DNA of 64,000 nt from Algibacter_G agarivorans (GTDB lineage: Bacteria; Bacteroidota; Bacteroidia; Flavobacteriales; Flavobacteriaceae), in assembly GCF_039543245.1 (NCBI RefSeq), contig NZ_BAABJJ010000010.1:87648-151647 (forward strand). Reading direction: 5' to 3'. The stretch's first letter is position 1, and the number at the start of each line of letters is the position of its first letter. Below the pieces are notes generated by a model. The model saw only the letters and a program-made list of their open reading frames with translations. It made no database searches and was not told where the DNA came from. Of the stretch, positions 46,220 to 55,686 are shown piece by piece. The translations under genes and the position numbers were made by a program.

Positions 46220-46711
46220 TCAATCTATAATTACCTTATTTATAGAAATAACTTTCAAAATCCTAGAGCTTCTTAGAATACCTCCTAAAGCGGAAGATAA
46301 AATAGCTCCCCAAATACCTGCGACAACTGCCAGCGTAAATAGCGCCATTTTCATAAGAAAATTATAATCTGTTTTTAAGCCTTCAGAGTTAACATTTAAT
46401 GCAATAAAAACAGCAAGTCCTAAATAAATGACCAAGCCTACACCAATAGCTGATAACGTTCCTAAAGGAATTGATTTTTTCGAGTTTTTCAAATCTTCGC
46501 TCATGGCATTACCGGCAGTAAAACCAGTAAGAGCTGGGAAAAATAAAGCAAATACAACATCTAAAGACACCGAGGTTTCATCAGAAAATAAATGTACCGT
46601 TTCGGGCGTATATTCTGAGGTTCCCAAAAAAACAGAAATCAATGAAATGGCAATGGCATTAAGAGAACCTATAAATAAACACTTATTCTGACTAGCTAGA
46701 GAAGAATGAAG
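46220..46711 (-). pseudogene. Fragment of an APC/cation-chloride cotransporter-type permease
   Basis: About 163 codons are open. A 140-codon part from an internal ATG contains the typical ALFFPALTGFTAGNAMSEDL, KKSIPLGTL and WGAILSSALGG segments of SLC12-like or amino-acid permease proteins, with three membrane helices. The frame runs upstream (CLFIGSLNAIAISL) until a TGA near 46,712, and the 3' end loses similarity after SSALGG. Both ends of a protein that should exceed 450 residues are missing, so it is a gene relic. Confidence 0.8.
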
Positions 46712-47247
46712 TCATAGTATAAGATGCACTGATATATATCATTGTATCGCTTATAAAAATTCGTGATTTTTATTAAAATATTTATCAATTAAAAATATAG
46801 CCTAAATTATTTTTAAATACTATGTCGAAATTTACAGTCATTTTATTGGTTGTTTTTTTTTCTAAAACGTAAAATCCACGGGATGATTATTTAATGAAAA
46901 GAGAAAATATGGTTAAAACCCAACTATTTGCAAGGGGATATTAATGATATGGTGACACTTAAAGCCATGCAACAATTGGAAAGACATCAATTATTGTCGA
47001 TAATCAAACCATCTCTCAACCCTATATTGTAGAAGTGGATATTAATTGAGTCTGTAATACTAAATTAAACATATAATGTCGCATATAAATCGTTTCTTTT
47101 TTGCTTACTTTTTATTAAAAATTTTTACCGTAACAAAGGCTATGCTTAGAATTTTAATTTCAGTTAATCAAAAAATAATTCAATTTCTTAATACGACATT
47201 ATATATTCAAATTGATATAAGAGCTGTTAATCCTAAAACTTATTAAA
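46712..47247. other. Decayed intergenic DNA
   Basis: This 536-nt region between the permease relic and the deacetylase gene holds only short broken frames, for example a 16-codon frame at 46,822 and a fragment near 46,980-47,050. No family is recognised. The last 40 nt lead into the deacetylase gene; no clear -7 box was seen. Confidence 0.45.
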
Positions 47248-50010
47248 ATGAAAAAAGCATTAAATATTATAGTCGGATTACTGTTTTTTTCTTACTCTTT
47301 CAACCTTTTGGCACAGAATGATACAAGTTTTTATTTATCCCCACACCCTGACGATTGGCAATTATTCATGAATCCTAATGCTTATCAGAGTGTTAAAAAT
47401 ACTAATGAAAAAGTCGTTTTTATACATACAACTGCAGGAGATGCTGGAAGTGGTACTGGAAATAATAATTATTTTTTAGCGCGAGAACAAGGAAGCTTAA
47501 GAGCTCTTAGATTTATGTCTAATACTTTTACATCAGGAGCTGGTTTAGGTACTAATATGAACGAAACTACAGTTACAATAAATGGACATTCAATTCTTAA
47601 ATACACCTATAGAAACATAGTGGCTTACTTCTTGAGATTGCCTGACGGGAACCCAGATGGATCGGGTTTCGCTTTACATAATTTCAAGAGTTTACAAAAA
47701 TTGTATAATGGAACTGTATCAAATATTTCGGCGGTAGATAATAGCACTACATATAATTCATTATCAGATTTAGAATACACTCTTAAATCTATAATAGAAT
47801 TAGAATCGTCTAATTTAAATAGTGTGGTATTCAATTTGGCAGATGATGATGATACTATTAATCCAGATGACCATTCAGATCATGTGTATTCTTCCAAAAT
47901 AATGCAGGATGTTGCTGATGACATAGGAAATATAACCCTCAACTTATATGTTGATTATGATTCTGGTACAAGAGCACAAAATGTGTTTAACGATAATTAC
48001 TTAGTAAGTGCTGGCACATGGGGGGTAACAACTTCTGGATTGTCGGATAATTTTCATAACAGCACTTGGAACAATAGTCATAATGTTTGGATTGGAAAAC
48101 AATATTTTAGGACTCTCGGAACCAGTACTATCGCCTTTACAAATACTGAAGTCATCGTGGATGAGAACATCCCAGTAGGCTTTGCAAGGTTCAGCGTAAC
48201 ACTGACCGGTGATATCAGTGAAAAGGTAACTGTTGATTACACCACAGTTGGGGGAACCGCCCTTAGCCCTGGGGATTATTCAACTACATCAGGAACCATC
48301 ACTTTTACGCCAACAAATAAATCGTTCGATATCGATGTACCAATTACCAATGATGCCACGATAGAAACGCAAGAAGCCTATACCGTTGTGCTTTCAAATA
48401 TCCTATCTAATCTTGAATTAGTAGGGTTCGTTAATGGCGTTTCAAGTATTACAGCAAACGGAATCATTAATGATGATGATAGTAACACTTCTAATATTGC
48501 ATTAAACAAACCTACAACTGCCTCAAGTTATGAAGACGATCGTGTTAGCTCACTAGCAGTCGATGATGATTTTTCTTTAAGTAGTTGGTGGGGAGCTCAT
48601 CCTTATGAACAATGGTGGCAAGTTGATTTACTTGATATTTATGACATTGGCGAAATTATAGTCACTAATTATTATGATGGTACAAGATTTTATCAATATG
48701 ACATCGAAGCGTCATTAGATGGCATTAATTGGACTGAAATTGTAGATTTTAACGACAATACAACACCTGCATCTAATCAAGGTAATACCTTTAATATTAC
48801 AAATACTAGTGCTCGTTATTTAAGAGTGAATATGAATTTTAATTCTGCAAATGTTGGTGTACATATTGTTGAATTTGAAGCTTACGGGGAATTAAAAGAT
48901 TCCGGTATTATCTCCTTTACAAATACTGAAGTAATTACAGATGAAAACACCCTAAATGGTTTTGCAACTTTCAATGTGACACTTTCAGGTAATATCAGTG
49001 AAAATGTAACAATAGACTACACCACAGCTGATGGGACTGCTCTTAATCCAGGAGATTATTCAACTACTTCCGGAACAATAACTTTTACGTCTACAAATAA
49101 ATCGTTTGATATTGATGTGCCAATTACAGATGACACCGTGACAGAGTCACAGGAATCCTATACCCTAGTGCTTTCAAATATCGTGTCAAATCTTGAAGTA
49201 GAATTCGTTAATGGAGAATCTACCATTACCGCAAATGGAATGATTAATGATGATGATAGTAACACTTCTAATATTGCATTAAACAAGCCTACAACTGCTT
49301 CAAGTTATGAAGACGATCGTGTTAGCTCACTAGCAGTCGATGATGATTTTTCTTTAAGTAGTTGGTGGGGAGCTCATCCTTATGCGCAATGGTGGCAAGT
49401 TGATTTACTTGATGTTTATGACATTGGCGAAATTATAGTCACTAATTATTATGATGGTACAAGATTTTATCAATATGACATCGAAGCGTCAATAGATGGC
49501 ATTAATTGGATTTCCATTGCAGATTTTAACGACAATACATCTCCTGCAACTAATCAAGGTAATACATTTAATTTTACAAATACTAGTGCTAGATATTTAA
49601 GAGTTAATATGAATTTTAATTCTGCAAATGTTGGTGTGCATATCGTTGAATTTGAGGTTTATGGCGGAATCTTTGTAGCTTCAAAATCGTCTACTTCAAA
49701 AACAGCTGTATTAAATTCAATTAATTCAAATCAAGCCGAAAACCTTGAACGACAAAGTGAATTTCAAGTTTATCCTAATCCAGTCAATAAAGGGGATAAT
49801 ATATTTTTAGAATTAGATGACGTTATAAAAGGAACTGTATTGTTGGAGGTTTTTGATATTAAGGGGGCTTCTGTATTAAGGAAGGAAATTGAACAAAACA
49901 ACTCAAAAAACAGTATTAGACTGAATACTAGCACATTCATATCAGGATGGAATATTGTTAGTTTGACCACAAATGGCAAAACCATTAGTAAAAAACTATT
50001 TATAAAATAA
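47248..50010 (+). CDS. T9SS-secreted PIG-L deacetylase with tandem Calx-beta and discoidin modules
   Basis: This 920-residue exported protein has a signal peptide at 1-22. A PIG-L/LmbE-type domain follows (about 25-290) with zinc motif HPDD (33-36, followed by W rather than the usual E) and HSDH (209-212). Then come a Calx-beta domain (about 295-412), an F5/8 type C discoidin domain (about 413-550), a second Calx-beta (about 553-671) and a second discoidin (about 672-810). The C-terminal type IX sorting domain starts FQVYPNPVNKGD and ends KKLFIK. Role suggested: de-N-acetylation of a surface or environmental N-acetylated glycan, with discoidin domains binding sugar. It follows the capsule genes but is likely transcribed separately. 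Confidence 0.9.
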   Translation: MKKALNIIVGLLFFSYSFNLLAQNDTSFYLSPHPDDWQLFMNPNAYQSVKNTNEKVVFIHTTAGDAGSGTGNNNYFLAREQGSLRALRFMSNTFTSGAGLGTNMNETTVTINGHSILKYTYRNIVAYFLRLPDGNPDGSGFALHNFKSLQKLYNGTVSNISAVDNSTTYNSLSDLEYTLKSIIELESSNLNSVVFNLADDDDTINPDDHSDHVYSSKIMQDVADDIGNITLNLYVDYDSGTRAQNVFNDNYLVSAGTWGVTTSGLSDNFHNSTWNNSHNVWIGKQYFRTLGTSTIAFTNTEVIVDENIPVGFARFSVTLTGDISEKVTVDYTTVGGTALSPGDYSTTSGTITFTPTNKSFDIDVPITNDATIETQEAYTVVLSNILSNLELVGFVNGVSSITANGIINDDDSNTSNIALNKPTTASSYEDDRVSSLAVDDDFSLSSWWGAHPYEQWWQVDLLDIYDIGEIIVTNYYDGTRFYQYDIEASLDGINWTEIVDFNDNTTPASNQGNTFNITNTSARYLRVNMNFNSANVGVHIVEFEAYGELKDSGIISFTNTEVITDENTLNGFATFNVTLSGNISENVTIDYTTADGTALNPGDYSTTSGTITFTSTNKSFDIDVPITDDTVTESQESYTLVLSNIVSNLEVEFVNGESTITANGMINDDDSNTSNIALNKPTTASSYEDDRVSSLAVDDDFSLSSWWGAHPYAQWWQVDLLDVYDIGEIIVTNYYDGTRFYQYDIEASIDGINWISIADFNDNTSPATNQGNTFNFTNTSARYLRVNMNFNSANVGVHIVEFEVYGGIFVASKSSTSKTAVLNSINSNQAENLERQSEFQVYPNPVNKGDNIFLELDDVIKGTVLLEVFDIKGASVLRKEIEQNNSKNSIRLNTSTFISGWNIVSLTTNGKTISKKLFIK
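48466..48733 (+). repeat. Direct repeat copy 1 in discoidin domain
   Basis: These 268 nt are repeated 777 nt downstream (49,243-49,510) with six mismatches by eye. They cover the end of the Calx-beta and most of the N-terminal half of the discoidin domain. Confidence 0.95.
49243..49510 (+). repeat. Direct repeat copy 2 in discoidin domain
   Basis: Second copy, in frame (777 = 3 x 259). The flanking Calx-beta regions are clearly more diverged than these blocks. Confidence 0.95.
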
Positions 50011-50303
50011 ACTGAACTCGAATTATACGTAACCATAAAAAGCAACGCAACGGGTCCTAATAATTATTAAAATGTAAAAGCATATATTTATTTTCGCAAA
50101 AATTGAATAACCTAAATATTTAGATATGAACTTTGATAACCATAACAGTTTATTAAGTTATCGATTCTCTCAAATCGGCAAATGTATATTTTATAAGACG
50201 TAAAAAAAACAGTCAGAAGTTGCGGTTTTACTTTTTGCGAGTATAACGAATGTCTTCATAATTTTATCAAAGAATTAGTAAATCAATAAGTAAAATATTA
50301 TCT

Positions 50304-51416
50304 ATGAAAATAGCATACATTGTTGACGAAATAAGTTTAAGCGGTGGATTAGAAAAAATGATATTGGTGCAAGCAGACTATTTTATAAAAAAATTCAAAT
50401 ATGAAATAGAAATAATATTATTACATGAAAAAAGTTATGCCTCGAATCCAAAATATGAAGTCAACCAGAATATAAAGCTTCATTACCTGGATATAATTAG
50501 TAGCGGTCCAAAAAAATATTTCCATAGAGTAATTGGAGTAAATAGAAAACTAAAGCAAATTAATCCAGATATTGTCATGGTTTGTAGTGATGAGGTATTT
50601 GAAATGAATTTGGCTAGTCTTGTTAAGAAAAGGCAGCCTTTCATATATCAAAGACATAGCGCAAAAAAAACTAATTTTGTTCAGCGTGATGGAAAAAAGC
50701 TAAATATTATAAAGTATTATCTAAAAAAAATCATTTTGTCAAGATCTGGTTTGGGCTATGATAAAGTTGTATTATTAACAGAAGAACATAAAAAAGATTG
50801 GCCACATTTGAACAAAATAGAAATAATAAACAACCCAAATGCGCTGAGTACTGAAGGAAAGCGAGCAAAGCTTGAAAATAAAGTAGTTATTGCCGTTGGA
50901 AGACAGGATTATGTTAAGGGATATGATATGCTTTTAAAAGCTTGGCAAAAGGTTATAGAAAAGAACCCTGATTGGACTTTAAAGTTTTATGGAAGAGTCA
51001 ATAAATCACTTGAGTTAGCAAAAACTGCCGAAAATTTAGGGTTAATAAATAATGTACAATTTCACGAGCATACAAACGATATAATTTCAGCCTATTTGGA
51101 TGCTTCAATTTTAGTCTGTTCCTCAAGAACAGAAGGGTTTTCACTTGTTTTGGTCGAAGCTATGTCACTGGGGTTACCTGTTGTTTCATTTGATTGTCCT
51201 TATGGCCCTCGTGCAATAATTACTGATTCCGAAGATGGAATTCTTGTCGAAGCAAATAATATAAATCAACTATCTGAAGCCTTACAATCATTAATGGCAA
51301 ATATTGATCTTCGGAAATCAATGGGAAAAATGGCAAAAAAAAATGTCAAAAAATTTACTCCAGACGAAATAATGAAAAAATGGAAAATCTTGTTTGAGGA
51401 AGTCCTAGTTCAATGA
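50304..51416 (+). CDS. GT4-family glycosyltransferase, 5
   Basis: This 370-residue GT-B protein has N-terminal ISLSGGLEKMILVQ, C-terminal VIAVGRQDYVKGYDML and EX7E in EGFSLVLVEAMSLG. The FDCPYGPRAII stretch following it matches poly-sugar GTs related to the GalNAc/galactosyl transferases of capsule loci. It stands alone, 293 nt after the deacetylase gene and 388 nt before the convergent SDR, so it has its own promoter or reads through from the deacetylase gene. Confidence 0.88.
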   Translation: MKIAYIVDEISLSGGLEKMILVQADYFIKKFKYEIEIILLHEKSYASNPKYEVNQNIKLHYLDIISSGPKKYFHRVIGVNRKLKQINPDIVMVCSDEVFEMNLASLVKKRQPFIYQRHSAKKTNFVQRDGKKLNIIKYYLKKIILSRSGLGYDKVVLLTEEHKKDWPHLNKIEIINNPNALSTEGKRAKLENKVVIAVGRQDYVKGYDMLLKAWQKVIEKNPDWTLKFYGRVNKSLELAKTAENLGLINNVQFHEHTNDIISAYLDASILVCSSRTEGFSLVLVEAMSLGLPVVSFDCPYGPRAIITDSEDGILVEANNINQLSEALQSLMANIDLRKSMGKMAKKNVKKFTPDEIMKKWKILFEEVLVQ

Positions 51417-51804
51417 AAGTTGAGAACAAATTTCAAAAATTTTGAACAAATAGATAAATAAATATTTTATGTTTATTGACGAATCAATTCTTTTTATTGC
51501 GTGCTTAATAATTTAATTGAATGAGCTTAATTGATTCTTTTCCTAAATGAATTTATTTGGTGTTTTTGAAAATATTCGCGATTTAAAATAATAGAAATGA
51601 GTTTTTAGAACAAAAAAAACGACCATTTTTTTTCTTTAGAAGACTAATAGATATAAAGTTATAAAATTTGAAATTTATTCTATTTAAATAATATTATTTT
51701 GTTCAAATTACAATCTTATCCGCTCTTAAAAAAAATTAATACACTTTTGTTCACCTTATCCATAGCTAATTAACTTGCAGTTTAAAATAACCAAATACTC
51801 TTGT
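51417..51804. other. Intergenic region at the join of the two polysaccharide modules
   Basis: This 388-nt AT-rich region lies between convergent genes. No coding frame, clear hairpin terminator or IS end was found. It marks the change from the uronate capsule genes to the CDP-sugar module. Confidence 0.45.
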
Positions 51805-52578
51805 TTACCTTCCCAAATACCCGCCATCAACAGGTATTATAGTACCAGTAATGTAATCACTCGCAGAAGACGATAAAAACACGGTTAACCCCTTTAAGTC
51901 TTCACCGCTACCCCATCTTTTCATAGGGACTCTCATAAACACTTCATCTGTTCTTTTTTTATCATTTATCAAGGCAGTATTTAACTGTGTATCCATATAT
52001 CCAGGGGCTATGGCATTAACGCAAATTCCCTTGGCGGCCCAATCGTTTGAAAGGGCTTTTGTTAATTGTCCAACTCCTCCTTTTGAGGCTGCGTATGCAG
52101 GAATGGTTATACCCCCTAAAACACTCATTATAGAAGCAATATTTATTATTTTACCACCACCATTTTTCAACATGGTATTACCTGCATATTTGCAATAAAA
52201 AAAGGTAGCGTCCAAATTAACAGCTATAACTTTATGCCACTCGTCTTCTGGAAAGTCCTCACTAGAATATCGTCTTTGAATTCCAGCTGAATTTATTAAA
52301 ATATCTATTGTTCCACCCAAAATTTCCAGAGCGCTTTTATAGGAATCTCTTATTTCCTCAATCTTGCTTACATCAGCTTTTATTGGACTTACATTGAGCC
52401 CAGTTTTTTTAAGATTTTCACATAAAGTAAAGACTCTTTCATCGAAGTCAATAACAACCGTTTGGGCTCCTGCCTGGGATATCGCTTCAACCATGGCAAT
52501 TCCAAGATCACCCGCTCCACCAACAACAATCGCCTTTTTTCCAATTAAACTAAACGAATCTAAAATATTTTCTGTCAT
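51805..52578 (-). CDS. Classical short-chain dehydrogenase (KduD/gluconate dehydrogenase-like)
   Basis: This 257-residue classical SDR has the NAD motif GGAGDLGIA, the NSAG stretch, a catalytic serine in NIASIMS and YAASK (YxxxK), and ends TGTIIPVDGGYLG. The pattern is that of 2-deoxy-D-gluconate or 2-dehydro-3-deoxygluconate dehydrogenases and related sugar-acid oxidoreductases. The real substrate is unknown. It follows the ATP-grasp gene at 155 nt on the same strand and may take part in making an unusual sugar or sugar acid. Confidence 0.85.
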   Translation of the reverse strand: MTENILDSFSLIGKKAIVVGGAGDLGIAMVEAISQAGAQTVVIDFDERVFTLCENLKKTGLNVSPIKADVSKIEEIRDSYKSALEILGGTIDILINSAGIQRRYSSEDFPEDEWHKVIAVNLDATFFYCKYAGNTMLKNGGGKIINIASIMSVLGGITIPAYAASKGGVGQLTKALSNDWAAKGICVNAIAPGYMDTQLNTALINDKKRTDEVFMRVPMKRWGSGEDLKGLTVFLSSSASDYITGTIIPVDGGYLGR

Positions 52579-52733
52579 ACTTATTGTTTTATTTTATAAA
52601 CAACTCTCCATGGACTTATAGAATCTGTAAAAACGATACTTTTATACCTGTAAATTTGCAGATCACAGCACTAACTTCTCAAAATCTTCCTTTTGGATAT
52701 GTTGTATTAATTTACTATTTAAATCGAACTTTT

Positions 52734-54023
52734 CTAATTAATACTATAATCCTCTTCTTTCCATGGTTTTAACCATTCTAGAATCATGTTTTCCCCATTT
52801 GAATCAAAAACCTTTAGCGTGTTTTTAAAATTTCCGATGATTTGGTTGACTTCAACAATAGAATCTGCATTAACATAAATTCTATAAATAATCTGTCTTT
52901 CTGTACCCAGAAATTCTTCCTTAACCGTATCACCAACTTTAAATCGTTCTACAACAAAAGCTACATTTTCATTAGATTTTATTTCATTTATGCCTTCTAC
53001 TTTATCAATTTTACCACCTTTTAATAGAATCCAAATTGAACTGGCAGATTTACCTCTAAACTTATAATCATTTTTTTCTGGAAAATCATCGTTCCCAAAA
53101 ACTCCAGTAAATGCATAGTTTATAAGCATTTTTCTATGATCAAACCCATTTATAGCATCTAAATGAATATGAGGTGCTTCCCCTTGTAATCTAAATCCAG
53201 GATCATAAATATAAAACTCATCGTTTTCAACAAAAAACTGAATACAGAGTACCCCCGCCTGTATATTTAGTCCTTCAAACATGGTACATAATTTAGGATG
53301 TACATCTTTAACGAACCTATCTGTATACTTAGAAGGATATGCGGTACCTAGTGCTATAGGACTAGAGTCACCTTGTAATCTTGTAAGCTGTCTGTCAAAA
53401 GTTGCTGAAAGATAAGGAATACCATTTCTAAAAGTATAATACACTGCTAAATCATCGCAGTTTGTATCCATATATTTTTCAACTAGGACTACTCCTTTTT
53501 TTGAATATTTTAAAACATTTTCTACAGTAGCAATATAATCTTCTTCATCTCTACAAATCTTCACGCCAACTCCTCCTCCACTATCCACAGGCTTAACGAT
53601 CAAGGGGTAACTAATGTTTTGTGGTTTTTTAATTTCAGAATCGTTTGTTAAATAAATTCCGGGAATATCTTGAATACCATATTTTTCGCAATAGCGCTTA
53701 AATCCGTCTTTACTGCAAAACGCCTCTACTGCTTTCTCAGTAGCATAACAAGGAAAATTTAGTTTCTCACAAATTTCCCGATAAGGTTTTACTAGGATGT
53801 CTGCAACACCAACTAAAACGCCATCAACTTTTCTTTCTTTAGCAATTCTTACAATTTTATCGATATCAAAACCATCTATGTCGTAAGTCTCAGAGGCTAC
53901 TTTTTTTGCCGGAGCATTGGGATTTGGATCAATAACAATGGTATAAATACCCATGGACTCAGCAATATCCACCAAAACCCCTGTTTCAGGATTACCGCCA
54001 AGTATTATTAGTTTTTTTTGCAT
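52734..54023 (-). CDS. ATP-grasp ligase (carbamoyl-phosphate-synthase/PurK-like fold)
   Basis: This 429-residue protein has an N-terminal Rossmann-like pre-ATP-grasp domain (LIILGGNPETGV), a domain that includes YPLIVKPVDSGGGVGVKI as the ATP-binding glycine-rich lysine loop, VLVEKYMDTN, and a metal/acidic FFVENDEFYIYDPGFRLQG segment. Such ligases join a carboxylate to an amine or thiol with ATP and are found in exopolysaccharide clusters, where they may attach amino acids. The acceptor is unknown. It is unrelated in pattern to the TupA-like ATP-grasp at 39,056. Confidence 0.85.
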   Translation of the reverse strand: MQKKLIILGGNPETGVLVDIAESMGIYTIVIDPNPNAPAKKVASETYDIDGFDIDKIVRIAKERKVDGVLVGVADILVKPYREICEKLNFPCYATEKAVEAFCSKDGFKRYCEKYGIQDIPGIYLTNDSEIKKPQNISYPLIVKPVDSGGGVGVKICRDEEDYIATVENVLKYSKKGVVLVEKYMDTNCDDLAVYYTFRNGIPYLSATFDRQLTRLQGDSSPIALGTAYPSKYTDRFVKDVHPKLCTMFEGLNIQAGVLCIQFFVENDEFYIYDPGFRLQGEAPHIHLDAINGFDHRKMLINYAFTGVFGNDDFPEKNDYKFRGKSASSIWILLKGGKIDKVEGINEIKSNENVAFVVERFKVGDTVKEEFLGTERQIIYRIYVNADSIVEVNQIIGNFKNTLKVFDSNGENMILEWLKPWKEEDYSIN

Positions 54024-54918
54024 AAACTATATTTATTAATTTGTTCTTAACTCAAAATGATAAGGTTGCTAAACTAAAAAAATACTTTAACAAAAGTCTT
54101 AAATGGATTAAACTTTATAATAGTTTTCATAATCTTGTTTCAATAAATTCTGACTAGATTCTATAATACATCATTTATTGCCATTTTACATATTTCCTTT
54201 CGCGATATCACTGTCTTGACCAGCTAGACAGCATAAACAGCCTTATTGACACTTTCTGTAATGTAAGTAGAATTACGGACAGTGATAAAAAGAGTAGTTC
54301 GTTGCTTATGGATTAGAGACTCTGCTTTAGAGGCTCACAATGTATTCTAAATTCTTCCAATATAATGGTCGTATTTTTCAACAAATATAATTATTGTTTA
54401 AATCATATAATAGAACATAGTAGTATTTTTTAGATGGCTTAAATTAATAATTTAATGGAGTGATATTATAAATATCCGAAAATTTAGATTTCAAAAAAAC
54501 TGAGAATCGACTTTTTTAGATTTTCGTATTCAAAAATACATTTTAATGACTCTTTGAAATGGGGGAATGTCGATTTGCATACCTAAAGGTTGATATAATG
54601 ACTATTTGTACACAAGACATGGAGCCCTCTTAAAAACGAAGCTCTGAAACTGGTATTCTCAATAAGCAATCAACACTATACCCTGGATCTAATAATTGTC
54701 TGCCTTCTTTTGACTGACAAGCGTTTAAATATGAATATAACTAGCCATGTCAATAGAACTATCTACTATTGATATTAAAATATATAGTGTACCACAAAGG
54801 GTTTTTCTTATTTTTATCGAAAAAATGAGATGTACGGGAATAAGTTTATAAAAAGTAGTTAGATTTGTTTCATTATAAAATTAATCTTTGAATTAACATT
54901 TAATATTATTTCTACAAA
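54024..54918. other. Long non-coding stretch between divergent genes
   Basis: These 895 nt have no convincing coding frame. A 10-bp inverted repeat (TATCACTGTC at 54,206-54,215 and GACAGTGATA at 54,278-54,287) encloses about 62 nt and could be the remnant of a small element or a regulatory structure. The rest looks like decayed DNA. The promoter for rfbF should lie in the last 100 nt, where AATCTTTG near 54,885 is a one-mismatch -7 candidate. Confidence 0.4.
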
Positions 54919-55686
54919 ATGAAAGTTTTATTATTAGCCGGTGGGCTTGGAACACGGATTTCTGAAGAAACGCATCTGAAGCCAAAGCCCATGATTGAAA
55001 TTGGGGGAAAACCAATTTTATGGCATATTATGAAAATGTATTCTCATTACGGCTTTAATGAATTTGTGGTTCTATTAGGGTACAAGGGATATGTGGTCAA
55101 AGAGTTTTTTGCCAATTACTTTATGCATAATTCTGATGTTACTGTGGATTTGGCAGAAAATAAAATAACAATTCATAACAACAAATCAGAACCTTGGAAG
55201 ATTACGCTTCTGGATACTGGAGTGCATAGTATGACTGGTGGGCGGATACTTAGAGCCCGAAAGTATATTGGAGATGAACCCTTTATGCTTACTTATGGTG
55301 ATGGAGTGTCTGATGTAAACATTAAAGCCTTAGAGGAATACCATCGAAGTCACTCAGGTTGTATAACTATGACCTCTGTGCAGCCTGATGGGAGATTTGG
55401 CTCACTTAAAATGGAGGGAGACCGTATTAGTGAGTTTATGGAAAAACCTAAAGGTGACGGGGGTTGGATTAATGGTGGTTTCTTTGTTTGTGACCCTACG
55501 GTTTTTGATTATATAGATGGAGATTCTTCCATTTTTGAAAGGGAACCTTTAGAAAAGATGGCCGATGACAAAGAGCTCTTTGCTTTTAAGCACACAGGTT
55601 TCTGGAAACCAATGGATACACTTAGGGATAAAAATCAACTAGAGGACATGTTGGCAAACAATACGGCGAAATGGAAAACATGGTAG
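54919..55686 (+). CDS. rfbF: Glucose-1-phosphate cytidylyltransferase
   Basis: This 255-residue nucleotidyltransferase makes CDP-glucose from CTP and glucose-1-phosphate. The N-terminal LLAGGLGTRISEETHLKPKP is the nucleotide-binding signature. YGDGVSDVNIKAL, SVQPDGRFG and KHTGFWKPMDTLRDK are specific to RfbF/DdhA. Length matches the family (about 257). It overlaps rfbG by 16 nt. It is the entry step for all CDP-deoxyhexoses. Confidence 0.96.
   Translation: MKVLLLAGGLGTRISEETHLKPKPMIEIGGKPILWHIMKMYSHYGFNEFVVLLGYKGYVVKEFFANYFMHNSDVTVDLAENKITIHNNKSEPWKITLLDTGVHSMTGGRILRARKYIGDEPFMLTYGDGVSDVNIKALEEYHRSHSGCITMTSVQPDGRFGSLKMEGDRISEFMEKPKGDGGWINGGFFVCDPTVFDYIDGDSSIFEREPLEKMADDKELFAFKHTGFWKPMDTLRDKNQLEDMLANNTAKWKTW

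Noticed and set aside
46822..47050. Possible small gene with a hydrophobic start (46,822) and a downstream fragment
   Set aside because: The frame stops after 16 codons and the later fragment has no start; no family recognised.
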